A stretch of DNA of 64,000 nt from an uncultured Bacteroidaceae bacterium (GTDB lineage: Bacteria; Bacteroidota; Bacteroidia; Bacteroidales; Bacteroidaceae). Positions within the stretch are counted from its first letter, which is position 1. Each line of letters starts with the position of its first letter. The position numbers and the translations under genes were made by a program. This document shows positions 18,067 through 26,526 of this stretch, piece by piece. The stretch spans positions 186,001 to 250,000 of the forward strand of contig CAJOIE010000002.1 in the NCBI GenBank assembly GCA_905234605.1. Reading direction: 5' to 3'. Below the pieces are notes generated by a model that did not search any database, was not told where the DNA came from, and saw nothing but the letters and a program-made list of their open reading frames with translations.

Positions 18067-19803
18067 ATGAACAGAAGACTTATCTGGCTGCTTGTTGCCA
18101 CCCTGACCCTCGGCGGCACAAGTGTCCTATTCGCCAGTTGCAATGACGAGGAGACCGCGGCACTTGCACAGAAAGACTATTTCACGCAGTGGAACACATG
18201 CGACGCCCTGACAGCTCTACAGCAATACGTGGACGACGTGACCAGCCCAGCCTCTGCCAACTACATCAAGGAAGAGGACCGCATAGCCACATTCGACATG
18301 GACGGCACGTTTGTAGGCGAGCTCTATCCCACCTATTTCGAGTATAACCTGCTGGAATACCGTGTGCTCAACGACCCAGCATACAGGGACATCGCACCCG
18401 ACGATGTCCGTGAAACGGCGCAACAAATCAGGGACTTCGTCAGGTATGGCACACCGCTGCCCTCACACTTCGACATGAAGCATGCACAAGCCGCCGCCAA
18501 GGCCTACGCAGGGATGACACTGGCCGAGTTCGATGCCTACGTCAAGACGTATGCTGCCCTGAACGCCAACGGCTTCAGCGGCATGACCTACGGGCAGAGC
18601 TTCTACCAGCCCATGCTGCAAGTGTTCGACTACCTGAAGGCAAATGGCTTCACCATATATGTCGTCTCAGGCTCCGACAGGTTCATCTGCCGCGCTCTCG
18701 TCGATGCCATCGGCATAGAGCCTAACCATGTCATTGGCATGGACGTGAGGCTTCGCTCCAGAAGTCAGGGCGACGAGGCCGGTGTCAACTACACAATGGG
18801 TCGCGAGGAAGACATCATACGTACCGACGAGCTCCTCATCAAGAACCTGAAGACCAACAAGGTGCTACAAATCAGCCAGGAGATAGGCAAGGTGCCCGTG
18901 CTCTCGTTTGGCAACAGCAGCGGCGACTGTGCCATGCACAACTACTGCCTGAGCAATCCTCTCCGCTCGGAGGCATTCATGCTCATAGCCGACGATGATG
19001 TCCGCGACCATGCCAACCGCGACAAGGCCCTGTCGCTGGGCACGCAGTGGTGCCAGGCCGGCTACCACGTCATCTCCATGCGCGACGACTTCCGCACCAT
19101 CTACAGCGATGGCGTAGTGAAGACCGACTTCACCTTCCCCACCGACACATGGGCTCTCACCAAATGGGTGGCCGGCACTACGGTAACAGCCAGTGACGTG
19201 GATGCCTTCGGAGGCCTCAGCAAGTGCTTCGCCGCCGACCCCATACCTGATGGCGTGTGGGCACGCATGCAAGGCAAGACCTACAAGGAAAACCCCTACA
19301 TCGGCCGCGACGACCTGCGCCACGTCCGTGCCCTGCACTGGGACTACGACAATCAGATGCACATAGGCGAAATGGTATGCAACAAGCAGATTGCCGACCG
19401 CGTGGCCAGCATACTGCGCCAGCTCTTCGATGCCAAATACCCTATCCAGCGCATGCTCCTGCCCGACGTCTACGATGCCGACGACGAGACACAGATGCGC
19501 GCCAACAACTCATCGTGCTTCTGCTATCGTGCCATTGCCGGCAGCACCACCCTCTCCAAGCATGCACGAGGTCTGGCCGTCGACATCAACACGCTCTACA
19601 ACCCCTATTACAAAGACCGTGCCGACGGCACACGCTTCATCCAGCCAGCCACAGCCGCTGAATACTGCGACCGCACGCAGGATTTCCCCTACAAGATTGA
19701 CCACGACGACCTCTGCTACCGCCTGTTCACCGCCGCCGGTTTTGAGTGGGGCGGCGACTGGACGACATGCAAAGACTACCAACACTTTGAACTGACAGAA
19801 TGA
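18067..19803 (+). CDS. Lipoprotein fusing a HAD-family phosphatase to an M15 D-Ala-D-Ala carboxypeptidase domain
   Basis: The 578-residue product has a lipoprotein signal peptide (lipobox LFASC, C25). Residues about 40-345 form a HAD hydrolase: ATFDMDGTF (nucleophile D77, acid D79), IYVVSGSDRF and SFGNSSGDCAM. Residues about 390-578 form an M15C metallopeptidase: IGRDDLRHVRALHWDYD, LSKHARGLAVDINTLYNP (zinc ligands H499 and D506) and DYQHFEL (H573). The HAD part alone resembles phosphoserine-phosphatase-like lipoproteins of Bacteroidetes, and the M15 part resembles stand-alone secreted peptidases, so this is a two-enzyme fusion. It is the first gene of a three-gene operon with a VanX-type dipeptidase, overlapping it by 4 bp. 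Substrates are inferred: D-Ala-D-Ala ends of peptidoglycan for M15, unknown for HAD. Confidence 0.85.
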   Translation: MNRRLIWLLVATLTLGGTSVLFASCNDEETAALAQKDYFTQWNTCDALTALQQYVDDVTSPASANYIKEEDRIATFDMDGTFVGELYPTYFEYNLLEYRVLNDPAYRDIAPDDVRETAQQIRDFVRYGTPLPSHFDMKHAQAAAKAYAGMTLAEFDAYVKTYAALNANGFSGMTYGQSFYQPMLQVFDYLKANGFTIYVVSGSDRFICRALVDAIGIEPNHVIGMDVRLRSRSQGDEAGVNYTMGREEDIIRTDELLIKNLKTNKVLQISQEIGKVPVLSFGNSSGDCAMHNYCLSNPLRSEAFMLIADDDVRDHANRDKALSLGTQWCQAGYHVISMRDDFRTIYSDGVVKTDFTFPTDTWALTKWVAGTTVTASDVDAFGGLSKCFAADPIPDGVWARMQGKTYKENPYIGRDDLRHVRALHWDYDNQMHIGEMVCNKQIADRVASILRQLFDAKYPIQRMLLPDVYDADDETQMRANNSSCFCYRAIAGSTTLSKHARGLAVDINTLYNPYYKDRADGTRFIQPATAAEYCDRTQDFPYKIDHDDLCYRLFTAAGFEWGGDWTTCKDYQHFELTE

Positions 19804-20582
19804 GACTTTGGCTACTTGCCGCAGGCATCGCATGCTGCGGTCCATTCCTGACATCGTGCTCTGACAGCAGCGACAGAGCCGCCATTAGTGCCACCGACGA
19901 CGACAGCCAGTTTGTGACGCTTACCGACGTAGTGCCCGATGCCATCCTGGAGATACGCTACTACGGCACATACAACTTCGTGGGCACACGCATCGACGGC
20001 TACGAAGAGCCCACGGCACTGCTCACACGGCAGGCTGCCGACAGCCTGCGCGCCGTCAGCGACGATGTGCTTCGCCAGGGCTACCGCCTGAAGATATATG
20101 ACGCCTACCGACCGCAGCGGGCCGTGAACCACTTCGTGCGATGGGCACAGGCCATTGCCGACACGGCAATGAAGCCATACTTCTATCCCGATCTCCCGAA
20201 GAGCGTGCTCTTCGAGCAAGAGTATATATATGAGCGGAGCGGACACACCCGTGGCAGCACGGTAGACCTGACCCTCTTCGACATGCACACGGAGAAGGAG
20301 CTCGACATGGGCGGCACCTTCGACTGGTTCGGCCATGAGAGCCATCCCGGCTTCTGCGGCGACCCCGCGACGGGCGAATACAGACCCTTGCCCGCGGAGG
20401 CCGGCGGCAGGGCTCTCACACGTGAGCAGTTCCAGAACCGCATGACGCTGCGCCGCGCCATGCTCGCCCACGGCTTCAAACCTCTTGACACCGAGTGGTG
20501 GCACTTCACACTTGCGGACGAGCCTTTCCCCGACACTTACTTCACCTTCCCTGTCAGGCAACTGAGCAGCGAGCCTTTCTGA
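19800..20582 (+). CDS. VanX-type D-alanyl-D-alanine dipeptidase (M15D), lipoprotein
   Basis: The 260-residue product has a lipobox (FLTSC, C20). The M15D motifs are complete: YDAYRPQRAVNHF, SGHTRGSTVDLTLFD (zinc ligands H149 and D156) and TEWWHF (E232 base, H235 ligand). VanX-type enzymes hydrolyse free D-Ala-D-Ala. Chromosomal homologues are usually thought to salvage D-Ala rather than confer glycopeptide resistance. This one is exported, so it would act on dipeptides outside the cytoplasm. Its ATG overlaps the stop of the HAD-M15 fusion gene, so the two M15 enzymes are made together. Confidence 0.88.
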   Translation: MRLWLLAAGIACCGPFLTSCSDSSDRAAISATDDDSQFVTLTDVVPDAILEIRYYGTYNFVGTRIDGYEEPTALLTRQAADSLRAVSDDVLRQGYRLKIYDAYRPQRAVNHFVRWAQAIADTAMKPYFYPDLPKSVLFEQEYIYERSGHTRGSTVDLTLFDMHTEKELDMGGTFDWFGHESHPGFCGDPATGEYRPLPAEAGGRALTREQFQNRMTLRRAMLAHGFKPLDTEWWHFTLADEPFPDTYFTFPVRQLSSEPF

Positions 20583-20612
20583 CCTGCAAGCCCTTAAGCC
20601 TATATCTATTAT

Positions 20613-21641
20613 ATGATGAAAGCACAACGCCTGTCGCTGCTGGCCATGCTGCTCTGCGGCTGCATGGCAGCAACGCTGCCCATCATCATCACAGGCATCA
20701 AGGGACACAATGCCACGTCCCACGCAGATGCTGAGTTTGTGCCGCAGGCTCCCGACTACGACAACCCTGCGATGTGGATAACAGCCGACGGCGACACGGC
20801 GGGCACCGGGGCCGACATCTTCTATGTCGTCTCCACATGGGAGGAGGACTGGACAAACGCCGACAGCACGGTGTGCCACTACGCCGACGTGTGGAACACT
20901 GCACACCGCGAGCACATGGCGCGAGAGATGACCCGCATAGCTGCATACATGTCTCCAGGCAACTGCTTCTATGCTCCCTTCTACCGCCACACGACCATGG
21001 AGACATGGCTGACAGAGGATGAGGACACCATCTATCAGCGTACTCGCCTGCCCATGGCCGACGTGTGCACAGCATTCGACCACTTCATCAGAGAGCGCGA
21101 CCCGCGCCGCCCACTCGTCATTGCCGGTTTCAGTCAGGGCGGCAAGGCCGTGGTAGAGCTGCTAAAGCACATCAGCGACACCATCTACAGCCAGTTGGCA
21201 GCAGCCTACGTGCTCGGCTACAAGGTGACACCTCAGGACACTGCTGCATGCCGCCACATACGCCCTGCACAGGGCGCGACAGACACAGGCGTGACCATCT
21301 GCTACAACACTGTCAAGGATGTGCGCTACATCAACCCCGTCATAGCCAACACATGCTTCGGCATCAACCCCGTGAACTGGCGCACCGACGCCACGCCGGC
21401 AACACTCCACGACAGCATCACCGTGACGCTCTCGCCCGTGCACCATGTCCTTGTCGTGAGCGGCTATAGCGGCTCTGAGTATCGCGCCTACCGCGGCTTC
21501 ATCAACGTGGGCGACATACATGGCTGCGAGCCGTGGCTCTACAGCGAGTGCATCAGTCGCAACATTGCCGACAGGGCAAGGGCTTGGCGTCACGCATTCT
21601 CCTTGTCGGAGTGCATGAACGAGGAGAAGAGCGGGATGTAG
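20613..21641 (+). CDS. DUF3089 family alpha/beta hydrolase, exported
   Basis: The 342-residue product has a hydrophobic N-terminus (MMKAQRLSLLAMLLCGCMAA), either a signal peptide or a lipoprotein signal. It has an alpha/beta-hydrolase nucleophile elbow IAGFSQGG (S174) after a cap-like region. The end has His residues in VHHVLVVSGY-type context. DUF3089 proteins are secreted esterase-like enzymes of unknown substrate. The gene starts 31 bp after the VanX-type gene, forming the third member of that operon. Its 3' end overlaps the annotated 3' end of the convergent MATE gene by 52 bp. Confidence 0.75.
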   Translation: MMKAQRLSLLAMLLCGCMAATLPIIITGIKGHNATSHADAEFVPQAPDYDNPAMWITADGDTAGTGADIFYVVSTWEEDWTNADSTVCHYADVWNTAHREHMAREMTRIAAYMSPGNCFYAPFYRHTTMETWLTEDEDTIYQRTRLPMADVCTAFDHFIRERDPRRPLVIAGFSQGGKAVVELLKHISDTIYSQLAAAYVLGYKVTPQDTAACRHIRPAQGATDTGVTICYNTVKDVRYINPVIANTCFGINPVNWRTDATPATLHDSITVTLSPVHHVLVVSGYSGSEYRAYRGFINVGDIHGCEPWLYSECISRNIADRARAWRHAFSLSECMNEEKSGM

Positions 21642-23155
21642 GGTGCCACGCGGTTCACGGCAAAGAAGTGAATGCGGCGTGGCAGACGCAGGAGGTGCCC
21701 CATCCTCCTGCCGCTCTCGTGCGAGCGGCAGGGAGCAGCCGGCACATCGCCGCCATCCGGCCGGCCGGATTGTGCCACTTCATTACTGGAGGGAATGGTG
21801 GCAGGCCTGCTGAACTGCATGTAGAGCAACACGGCAGCATTGACCGAGGCCAAGGCATCGCTCACGGGCAGGCTGACCCACACGCCGTCGAGCCCGTAGA
21901 GACGTGGCAGCACCAGCAGGCATGGCACAAGGAAGATGAGCTGTCGCGTGAGCGAGAGATAGATGCTCTTGCCGGCCTGTCCTATGCTCTGGAAGAAGTT
22001 GCCCGTCACCATCTGGAAGCCTATAATGGGGAACAGTGCCACGTCGATGCGCATGCCGCGCGCGGCTATGCCTATCAGCTCGTCATCGGTGGTGAAGGCA
22101 CGCAGTATCAGCTCCGGAAAGAGCTCACAGACAATGAACCCCGTGGTCATCACGATGGTAGCGTAGGTGATGGTCTTCACGAGCACCTGCCGCACACGGT
22201 GGTGCAGCTGCGCGCCGTAGTTGTAGCCGGCAATGGGCTGCATGCCCTGGTTGAAGCCCATCACTATCATGGCAAAGAGGAATAGCACGCGGTTGACGAT
22301 GCCGTAGGCTCCCACAGCAAGGTCGCCGCCGTAGGCCACCATGCCACGGTTGATGAGCAGCACCACGAGGCACGAGCAGGCATTCATCAGGAATGGCGAC
22401 AGGCCTATCGACAGTATGCCGCCCACGATGTGCGGTTGCAGCCGCAAGGTGTCGCGCCGCATGTAGACGACCTCGTCCTTGCGTGAGAATATGCGCAGCT
22501 GCCAGCATAGCGACACGCACTGGGCCAGCACCGTGGCCATGGCGGCACCGCGTATGCCGAGCCCGAGTCCGTAGATGAACAGGGGGTCGAGGGCAGTGTT
22601 GAGGGTCACGGTGAGTATGGTGGCCATCATGGCGGTGCGTGGGTGTCCGGCCGAGCGTAGCACGGCATTGAGGCCGAAGTAGAGATGGGTGAACACGTTG
22701 CCGTAGAGTATCCACTCCATGTACTCGCGGGCGTATGGCAGCGTCTGCTCCGACGCTCCGAAGAAGAGCAGTATGGGGTCGAGCGTGGCCAGCACGGCAG
22801 CCATGAAGAGGACGCCCATGAGCACGTTGAGCGTGATGCTGTTGCCGAAGAAGTGCTGGGCTGCCTCGCGGTCTTTCTGTCCGAGACGCACACTAATCAT
22901 GGTGGCTGTGCCCACGCCCACCATGGCCCCGAAGGCGGCGCTGAGGTTCATCAGCGGGAATGTGATGGCCAGGCCGGCAATGGCCATAGGCCCCACACCC
23001 TGCCCTATGAATATGGAGTCCACCATATTATAGAGCGATGATGCGGTCATGGCTATGATGGCCGGCACGGCATACTGCATCAACAGCTTGCCTATGGGCT
23101 TTGTGCCAAGTTCTGCGGTGCGCAAGTGGTGTCGGGGTTTTAGTGCCTCAGGCAC
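21590..23155 (-). CDS. MATE family efflux transporter with an anomalous C-terminal tail
   Basis: The 521-residue product has about 12 membrane segments and family motifs such as TASSLYNMVDSIFIGQGVG and NRVLFLFAMIVMGFNQGMQP. It exports drugs or metabolites in exchange for H+ or Na+ at the inner membrane. The start codon is GTG; the nearest alternative is a TTG ten codons later, and no ATG lies near the conserved start. The core ends near residue 450 (LLYMQFSR). The last 70 residues are Pro/Arg/Gly-rich, resemble nothing in the family, run through a perfect hairpin at 21708-21731, and overlap the convergent DUF3089 gene. In the +1 frame a TAA lies at 21785-21783, which would end the protein at the usual length. 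A 1-nt frameshift or lost stop is therefore likely. Confidence 0.85.
   Translation of the reverse strand: MPEALKPRHHLRTAELGTKPIGKLLMQYAVPAIIAMTASSLYNMVDSIFIGQGVGPMAIAGLAITFPLMNLSAAFGAMVGVGTATMISVRLGQKDREAAQHFFGNSITLNVLMGVLFMAAVLATLDPILLFFGASEQTLPYAREYMEWILYGNVFTHLYFGLNAVLRSAGHPRTAMMATILTVTLNTALDPLFIYGLGLGIRGAAMATVLAQCVSLCWQLRIFSRKDEVVYMRRDTLRLQPHIVGGILSIGLSPFLMNACSCLVVLLINRGMVAYGGDLAVGAYGIVNRVLFLFAMIVMGFNQGMQPIAGYNYGAQLHHRVRQVLVKTITYATIVMTTGFIVCELFPELILRAFTTDDELIGIAARGMRIDVALFPIIGFQMVTGNFFQSIGQAGKSIYLSLTRQLIFLVPCLLVLPRLYGLDGVWVSLPVSDALASVNAAVLLYMQFSRPATIPSSNEVAQSGRPDGGDVPAAPCRSHESGRRMGHLLRLPRRIHFFAVNRVAPYIPLFSSFMHSDKENA
21705..21735. terminator. Hairpin in the DUF3089 / MATE convergent region
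   Basis: CTGCCGCT (21708-21715) and AGCGGCAG (21724-21731) form a perfect 8-bp stem with an 8-nt loop. A perfect 16-bp palindrome, ATCCGGCCGGCCGGAT, lies at 21758-21773. Both fall inside the odd C-terminal tail of the MATE reading frame, where a shared terminator for the convergent genes would be expected. Confidence 0.5.
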
Positions 23156-23203
23156 GGTGGGGAGAGGTTCCGTGTGCCGGAGGCCGGCATGAGGGTTTAG
23201 AGG

Positions 23204-24433
23204 CTATGGCATAACGGCTTTGTGTCCCTGACTGACGGCGATGCCATGGTGGTGGGCTGTCAGCGTGCGGCCGGCGAGGTCGTAGACGGCTGGACGGCGA
23301 CGGCGGTCCGTGCCAATGGCACTCACGCCATCCTCCTGCCCCTCGGTGAACTTGCTGAGGCTGTAGAAGGCTGGCAGCGCACAGTTAGCGTTGGCCTGGC
23401 CCACGGAGGCGTATCCGTTGGCGAAGAGGCCACGGTTGAGCCACGGCTCGTAGACATGGTTGCCGGCGGGGTTCTCCTCGGGCATCCAGTAGAAGAAGCC
23501 TGTCACGTTGGCGTGCGTGCGCAGCTCAGCGATAAGAGCCTCGGTGAAGGCTCGCTGCCCGTCGGGGGTATAGGGATACTGGGTCGAGAAGTCGTAGGTG
23601 GCACCGCCTGGTGTCCAGGCGTTGTTGTAGGCATACTCCACAATCATCACCTCCTTCTGGGGGAACGTCGCGGCCAGGTTGGTGAGCGTGGATGAGAGCA
23701 CGGCGAGGGAGTTGTGCCAGAAGGGATAATAGGACAGGCCAATGATGTCGTAGTCTACCGATGCTATGCGCTCGTAGAAGCTCCGTGTGGTGCTCCACTG
23801 TCCGGCACGCTCGGTGTGCACTATTATCTTCGCGTCCGGACACTGCTCACGACACGCACGCGCTGCTGCACTCAGCCATGAGCAGAAGGTGGACCAGTTG
23901 CTGTCGCTGCCGGTGTTCACCTTGAGGTCGCACAGCCCGTAGCTTATTTCGTTGCCTATTTGTATGTAGTCGGGGCCTGCACCCTCCGCGACAAGACTCT
24001 GCAGGGTCTCGGCCGTGTAGGTGCAGAGTGTCTGCTCTATCCCTGCAGGGTCTGTGGGCCACCCCTGCGGCAGGTGTTGCTTTGAGGGGTCGGCCCATGT
24101 GTCGCTATAGTGGAAGTCGAGCATCCACTTCATGCCGGCAGCCTTGATGCGGCGTGCAAACGTCTTCACGAAGTCCAGGTCCTGCACGACACCGGTCTCT
24201 CCTGTGGGATTGACGAAGAGGCGCAGGCGCACGCAGCGCACTCCGCCCTTATCGCGAAAGAAGAGCAGCGGGTCGGCTTGGGTCTGGCCCGAGGCATCGC
24301 GGTATACGGCTCCAGCCTTCTCATAGACAGGGAGCATGGAGAGGTCGGCACCCAGCAGGCGTGTCTGGCCTGCAGCGTGGCTGCCCGTGACAACGAAGGC
24401 TGCAAGGAGCAGCAGATGCAGATGTATGCGCAT
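23204..24433 (-). CDS. GH53 endo-beta-1,4-galactanase, secreted
   Basis: The 409-residue product has a signal peptide (cleavage near SHAAGQ). The GH53 barrel includes VRCVRLRLFVNPTGETG, MLDFHYSDTWADPSKQ and the acid/base E162 in IQIGNEISYG. The nucleophile is E266 in MIVEYAYNN. It cuts beta-1,4-galactan such as pectic side chains. The last 30 residues carry a degenerate form of the tail shared with the amylase and the right-end surface protein (YDLAGRTLTAHHHGIAV). It lies downstream of the amylase with its own -7 box at 24468-24475. Its place next to a starch locus is unusual. Confidence 0.9.
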   Translation of the reverse strand: MRIHLHLLLLAAFVVTGSHAAGQTRLLGADLSMLPVYEKAGAVYRDASGQTQADPLLFFRDKGGVRCVRLRLFVNPTGETGVVQDLDFVKTFARRIKAAGMKWMLDFHYSDTWADPSKQHLPQGWPTDPAGIEQTLCTYTAETLQSLVAEGAGPDYIQIGNEISYGLCDLKVNTGSDSNWSTFCSWLSAAARACREQCPDAKIIVHTERAGQWSTTRSFYERIASVDYDIIGLSYYPFWHNSLAVLSSTLTNLAATFPQKEVMIVEYAYNNAWTPGGATYDFSTQYPYTPDGQRAFTEALIAELRTHANVTGFFYWMPEENPAGNHVYEPWLNRGLFANGYASVGQANANCALPAFYSLSKFTEGQEDGVSAIGTDRRRRPAVYDLAGRTLTAHHHGIAVSQGHKAVMP

Positions 24434-24467
24434 GGGAATAATAGTGGGCTATTATGCTATCACGGCG

Positions 24468-24475
24468 CAAATATA
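24468..24475 (-). promoter_or_regulatory. -7 box of the GH53 gene
   Basis: The minus-strand sequence TATATTTG (24475 to 24468) is an exact TAnnTTTG match, 34 bp upstream of the GH53 ATG. The rest of the 160-bp gap to the amylase shows no other signal. Confidence 0.6.
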
Positions 24476-24593
24476 CGCATAAAGTGTGATGCTGAATATA
24501 GCCACGGCCTCCAAGGGCTCTCTTTTTGCACGTGCATAAAGAGAGACTCCTGTCCCTGTCACTTATTGCTCCACCTCACTGCGGTGCTGCCGC

Positions 24594-26438
24594 TCAGCGC
24601 ACTGCCACCTTGCGGCCCTGCACCACGTAGACACCTCGGCGGATGGCTGCGACGGCATCGGCGCGACGGCTCACACGGCGGCCTGCGAGGTCGTAGGCCG
24701 GGGCTGCGGCACTGACGCCGGCACGCGCAGCAGTCACGGCAGCAGTGGCTGTGATGTCGCGCACGGTGTACTTGTTTGTTGTGGAGGCTATCTCGTAGTA
24801 GCGGTCGGAGTCGATGCCGGTGATGTCGACCGTCTGCCCTGCATTGGAGCCCTTGTTGAAGATGATGTTCATGGTGTAGCCCTCCTCGTCTGCAACGCTG
24901 AAGGTGCGATAGTAGTAGCGCTGGCCGCCGATGGTGACGGTGGCGTTGATGCGCTCGCCTGGCCATGAGTCTTCAATATACCGGTTGCCGTCCCAGGCAT
25001 AGAAGTAGACGGAGCTCCACCCTGGGTCGAGCAGGTAGATGGTGATGTCGCGACGCTCCACGCTGTCTTCAGCGAATGTGGGCTCCGGCACCGTCTGCCA
25101 CGCACTGAGGAGCGCGGCATCGTTGGTCCAATAGGAGTAGTGGTAGCCCGAGGTGAGGCATGTGTAGCCCGTCAGGGTAGCGGCAGCATTATCCTGATTG
25201 CCGACCCACACGACGAGCGCACCCTTGGTGCCTGTGACACAGGCGGCATAGTAGCCCTCAGCCGAGCGCATTGTGCTCACCGTGCTGGTGTTGGTGATGC
25301 CGCAGAGCTGACGGGCCTGAATCATGCGGGCCAGCTCGTGCTTGTAGGCCTTCCAGTGCTTGAGGAACACACATGGCGTGCCTGGCATGGCGAGCATGTA
25401 GGCGTTGGCGGCCAGGGTGTCGCAGCGTATGGGGTCTTGCTGCGCCTTGGCCGAGCGGTACTCCGTGTCGTGGTTCTCCACGAAGGTGACAGCCCACTGG
25501 CGGTAGGCTCCGCTCTCATAGTTGTTCGACACGAGAGGCCAGTTGCCATCATTCTGACGGCCAAGCATGGCCCAGTTGCTCTGGTTGATGGCGTTGCGCA
25601 CGGTGTAGCGGAACTGGAAGTCGAAGGCTGCCGAGGTCTTGCCTGTGCCGTCGATCCAGTTGCGGATGGTGGTGGTGCCGTCCCAACATTCGCCCACGGA
25701 GAACGCGGGCTGCGCCTGCGTGTTGTAGATGTTGGTGTAGAGAGCTGCATAGCCTTTCACCATGTCGTAGCGGAAGCCTGCATAGCCCAGGTCGTTGAGC
25801 AGGAAGTGCAGATAGGCGTGCACGCAGCGTTGCACATTGGCACTTGAATGGTCGAGGTCGCGCATGCCCGACCATCCCTCGCCGGTGTCGTTGGCCGAGC
25901 TCAGGCTGTAGCCATTGGCAGTGGCCCAGGCCTGCGTGTCGCCGCCGTCGTCGTTGGCACAAATGTCGGTCGACACGAGCTCGTAGGTCTCGCCCTGATA
26001 GGTCTCACGTGGGAAATCGACCCAGTTCGACACATTGCAGCGGTGGTTAATCACCACGTCGGCTATAGCGCCTATGCCGGCCTCACGGAAGGTGCCGATG
26101 AGCTGCCGCAACTCGGCCTCGGTGCCGAAGGAGCTGTTGTAGTTGTTGAACCAATAGAGGTCGTCGTAGCCCATGCTGGTGCCGCCGCAGTTGCCGCTCT
26201 GCGGCAGCCATACGAGCGAGAAGTAGGGGGCGAAGTCGGCTGCCTGCGCGGCCAGGCGTGTCCACTGTGCATCGCCGAAGCCGTCCCAGTAGAAGCCCTG
26301 AAGCATCACGCCGCCATAGTCGGCAGGCCATCCTGTGTAGGCTGTTGTCTGCGCCTGGCTCATGGAGGTGCAGGCTATTGCGGCTGCGCTCATAATAATG
26401 CGCTTGGCATGATGTAATATCTTGGCGGCGTGTGTCAT
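24594..26438 (-). CDS. GH13 alpha-amylase with C-terminal starch-binding module, secreted
   Basis: The 614-residue product has a type I signal peptide ending near MSQAQ. Its GH13 barrel has the catalytic residues D225 (GFRYDMVKGY), E250 (SVGECWDG) and D324 (FVENHDTEY). A beta domain (about 375-460) and a starch-binding module of the CBM26-like kind (about 465-560, VYFYAWDG with aromatic residues) follow. It ends in a YDLAGRRV...GVYVVQGRKVAVR tail. It starts starch breakdown, the role of SusG, but unlike B. thetaiotaomicron SusG it has no lipobox. It follows susF after a hairpin, so its expression may be lower or separate from susCDEF. Confidence 0.92.
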   Translation of the reverse strand: MTHAAKILHHAKRIIMSAAAIACTSMSQAQTTAYTGWPADYGGVMLQGFYWDGFGDAQWTRLAAQAADFAPYFSLVWLPQSGNCGGTSMGYDDLYWFNNYNSSFGTEAELRQLIGTFREAGIGAIADVVINHRCNVSNWVDFPRETYQGETYELVSTDICANDDGGDTQAWATANGYSLSSANDTGEGWSGMRDLDHSSANVQRCVHAYLHFLLNDLGYAGFRYDMVKGYAALYTNIYNTQAQPAFSVGECWDGTTTIRNWIDGTGKTSAAFDFQFRYTVRNAINQSNWAMLGRQNDGNWPLVSNNYESGAYRQWAVTFVENHDTEYRSAKAQQDPIRCDTLAANAYMLAMPGTPCVFLKHWKAYKHELARMIQARQLCGITNTSTVSTMRSAEGYYAACVTGTKGALVVWVGNQDNAAATLTGYTCLTSGYHYSYWTNDAALLSAWQTVPEPTFAEDSVERRDITIYLLDPGWSSVYFYAWDGNRYIEDSWPGERINATVTIGGQRYYYRTFSVADEEGYTMNIIFNKGSNAGQTVDITGIDSDRYYEIASTTNKYTVRDITATAAVTAARAGVSAAAPAYDLAGRRVSRRADAVAAIRRGVYVVQGRKVAVR

Positions 26439-26488
26439 GGCTGTGTGCGCGTAATGAAAGACTACGGTGTATTGCTGTAGAAAAGAGT

Positions 26489-26518
26489 GCCGGCGTGAGG
26501 AACCAACCTCACGCCGGC
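26489..26518 (-). terminator. Hairpin terminator or attenuator between susF and the amylase gene
   Basis: GCCGGCGTGAGG (26489-26500) pairs perfectly with CCTCACGCCGGC (26507-26518) around a 6-nt loop. On the minus strand it starts 9 nt after the susF stop and is followed by ACTCTTTTCT, a partial T-run. This fits a Rho-independent terminator that could end or attenuate the susCDEF transcript. Confidence 0.8.
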
Positions 26519-26526
26519 TGTAGTGG

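Noticed and set aside
18067-20582. M15 pair as a glycopeptide resistance cluster
   Set aside because: No VanH, ligase (VanA-type) or VanR/S genes; both enzymes are exported lipoproteins in a Gram-negative, so resistance is not supported.
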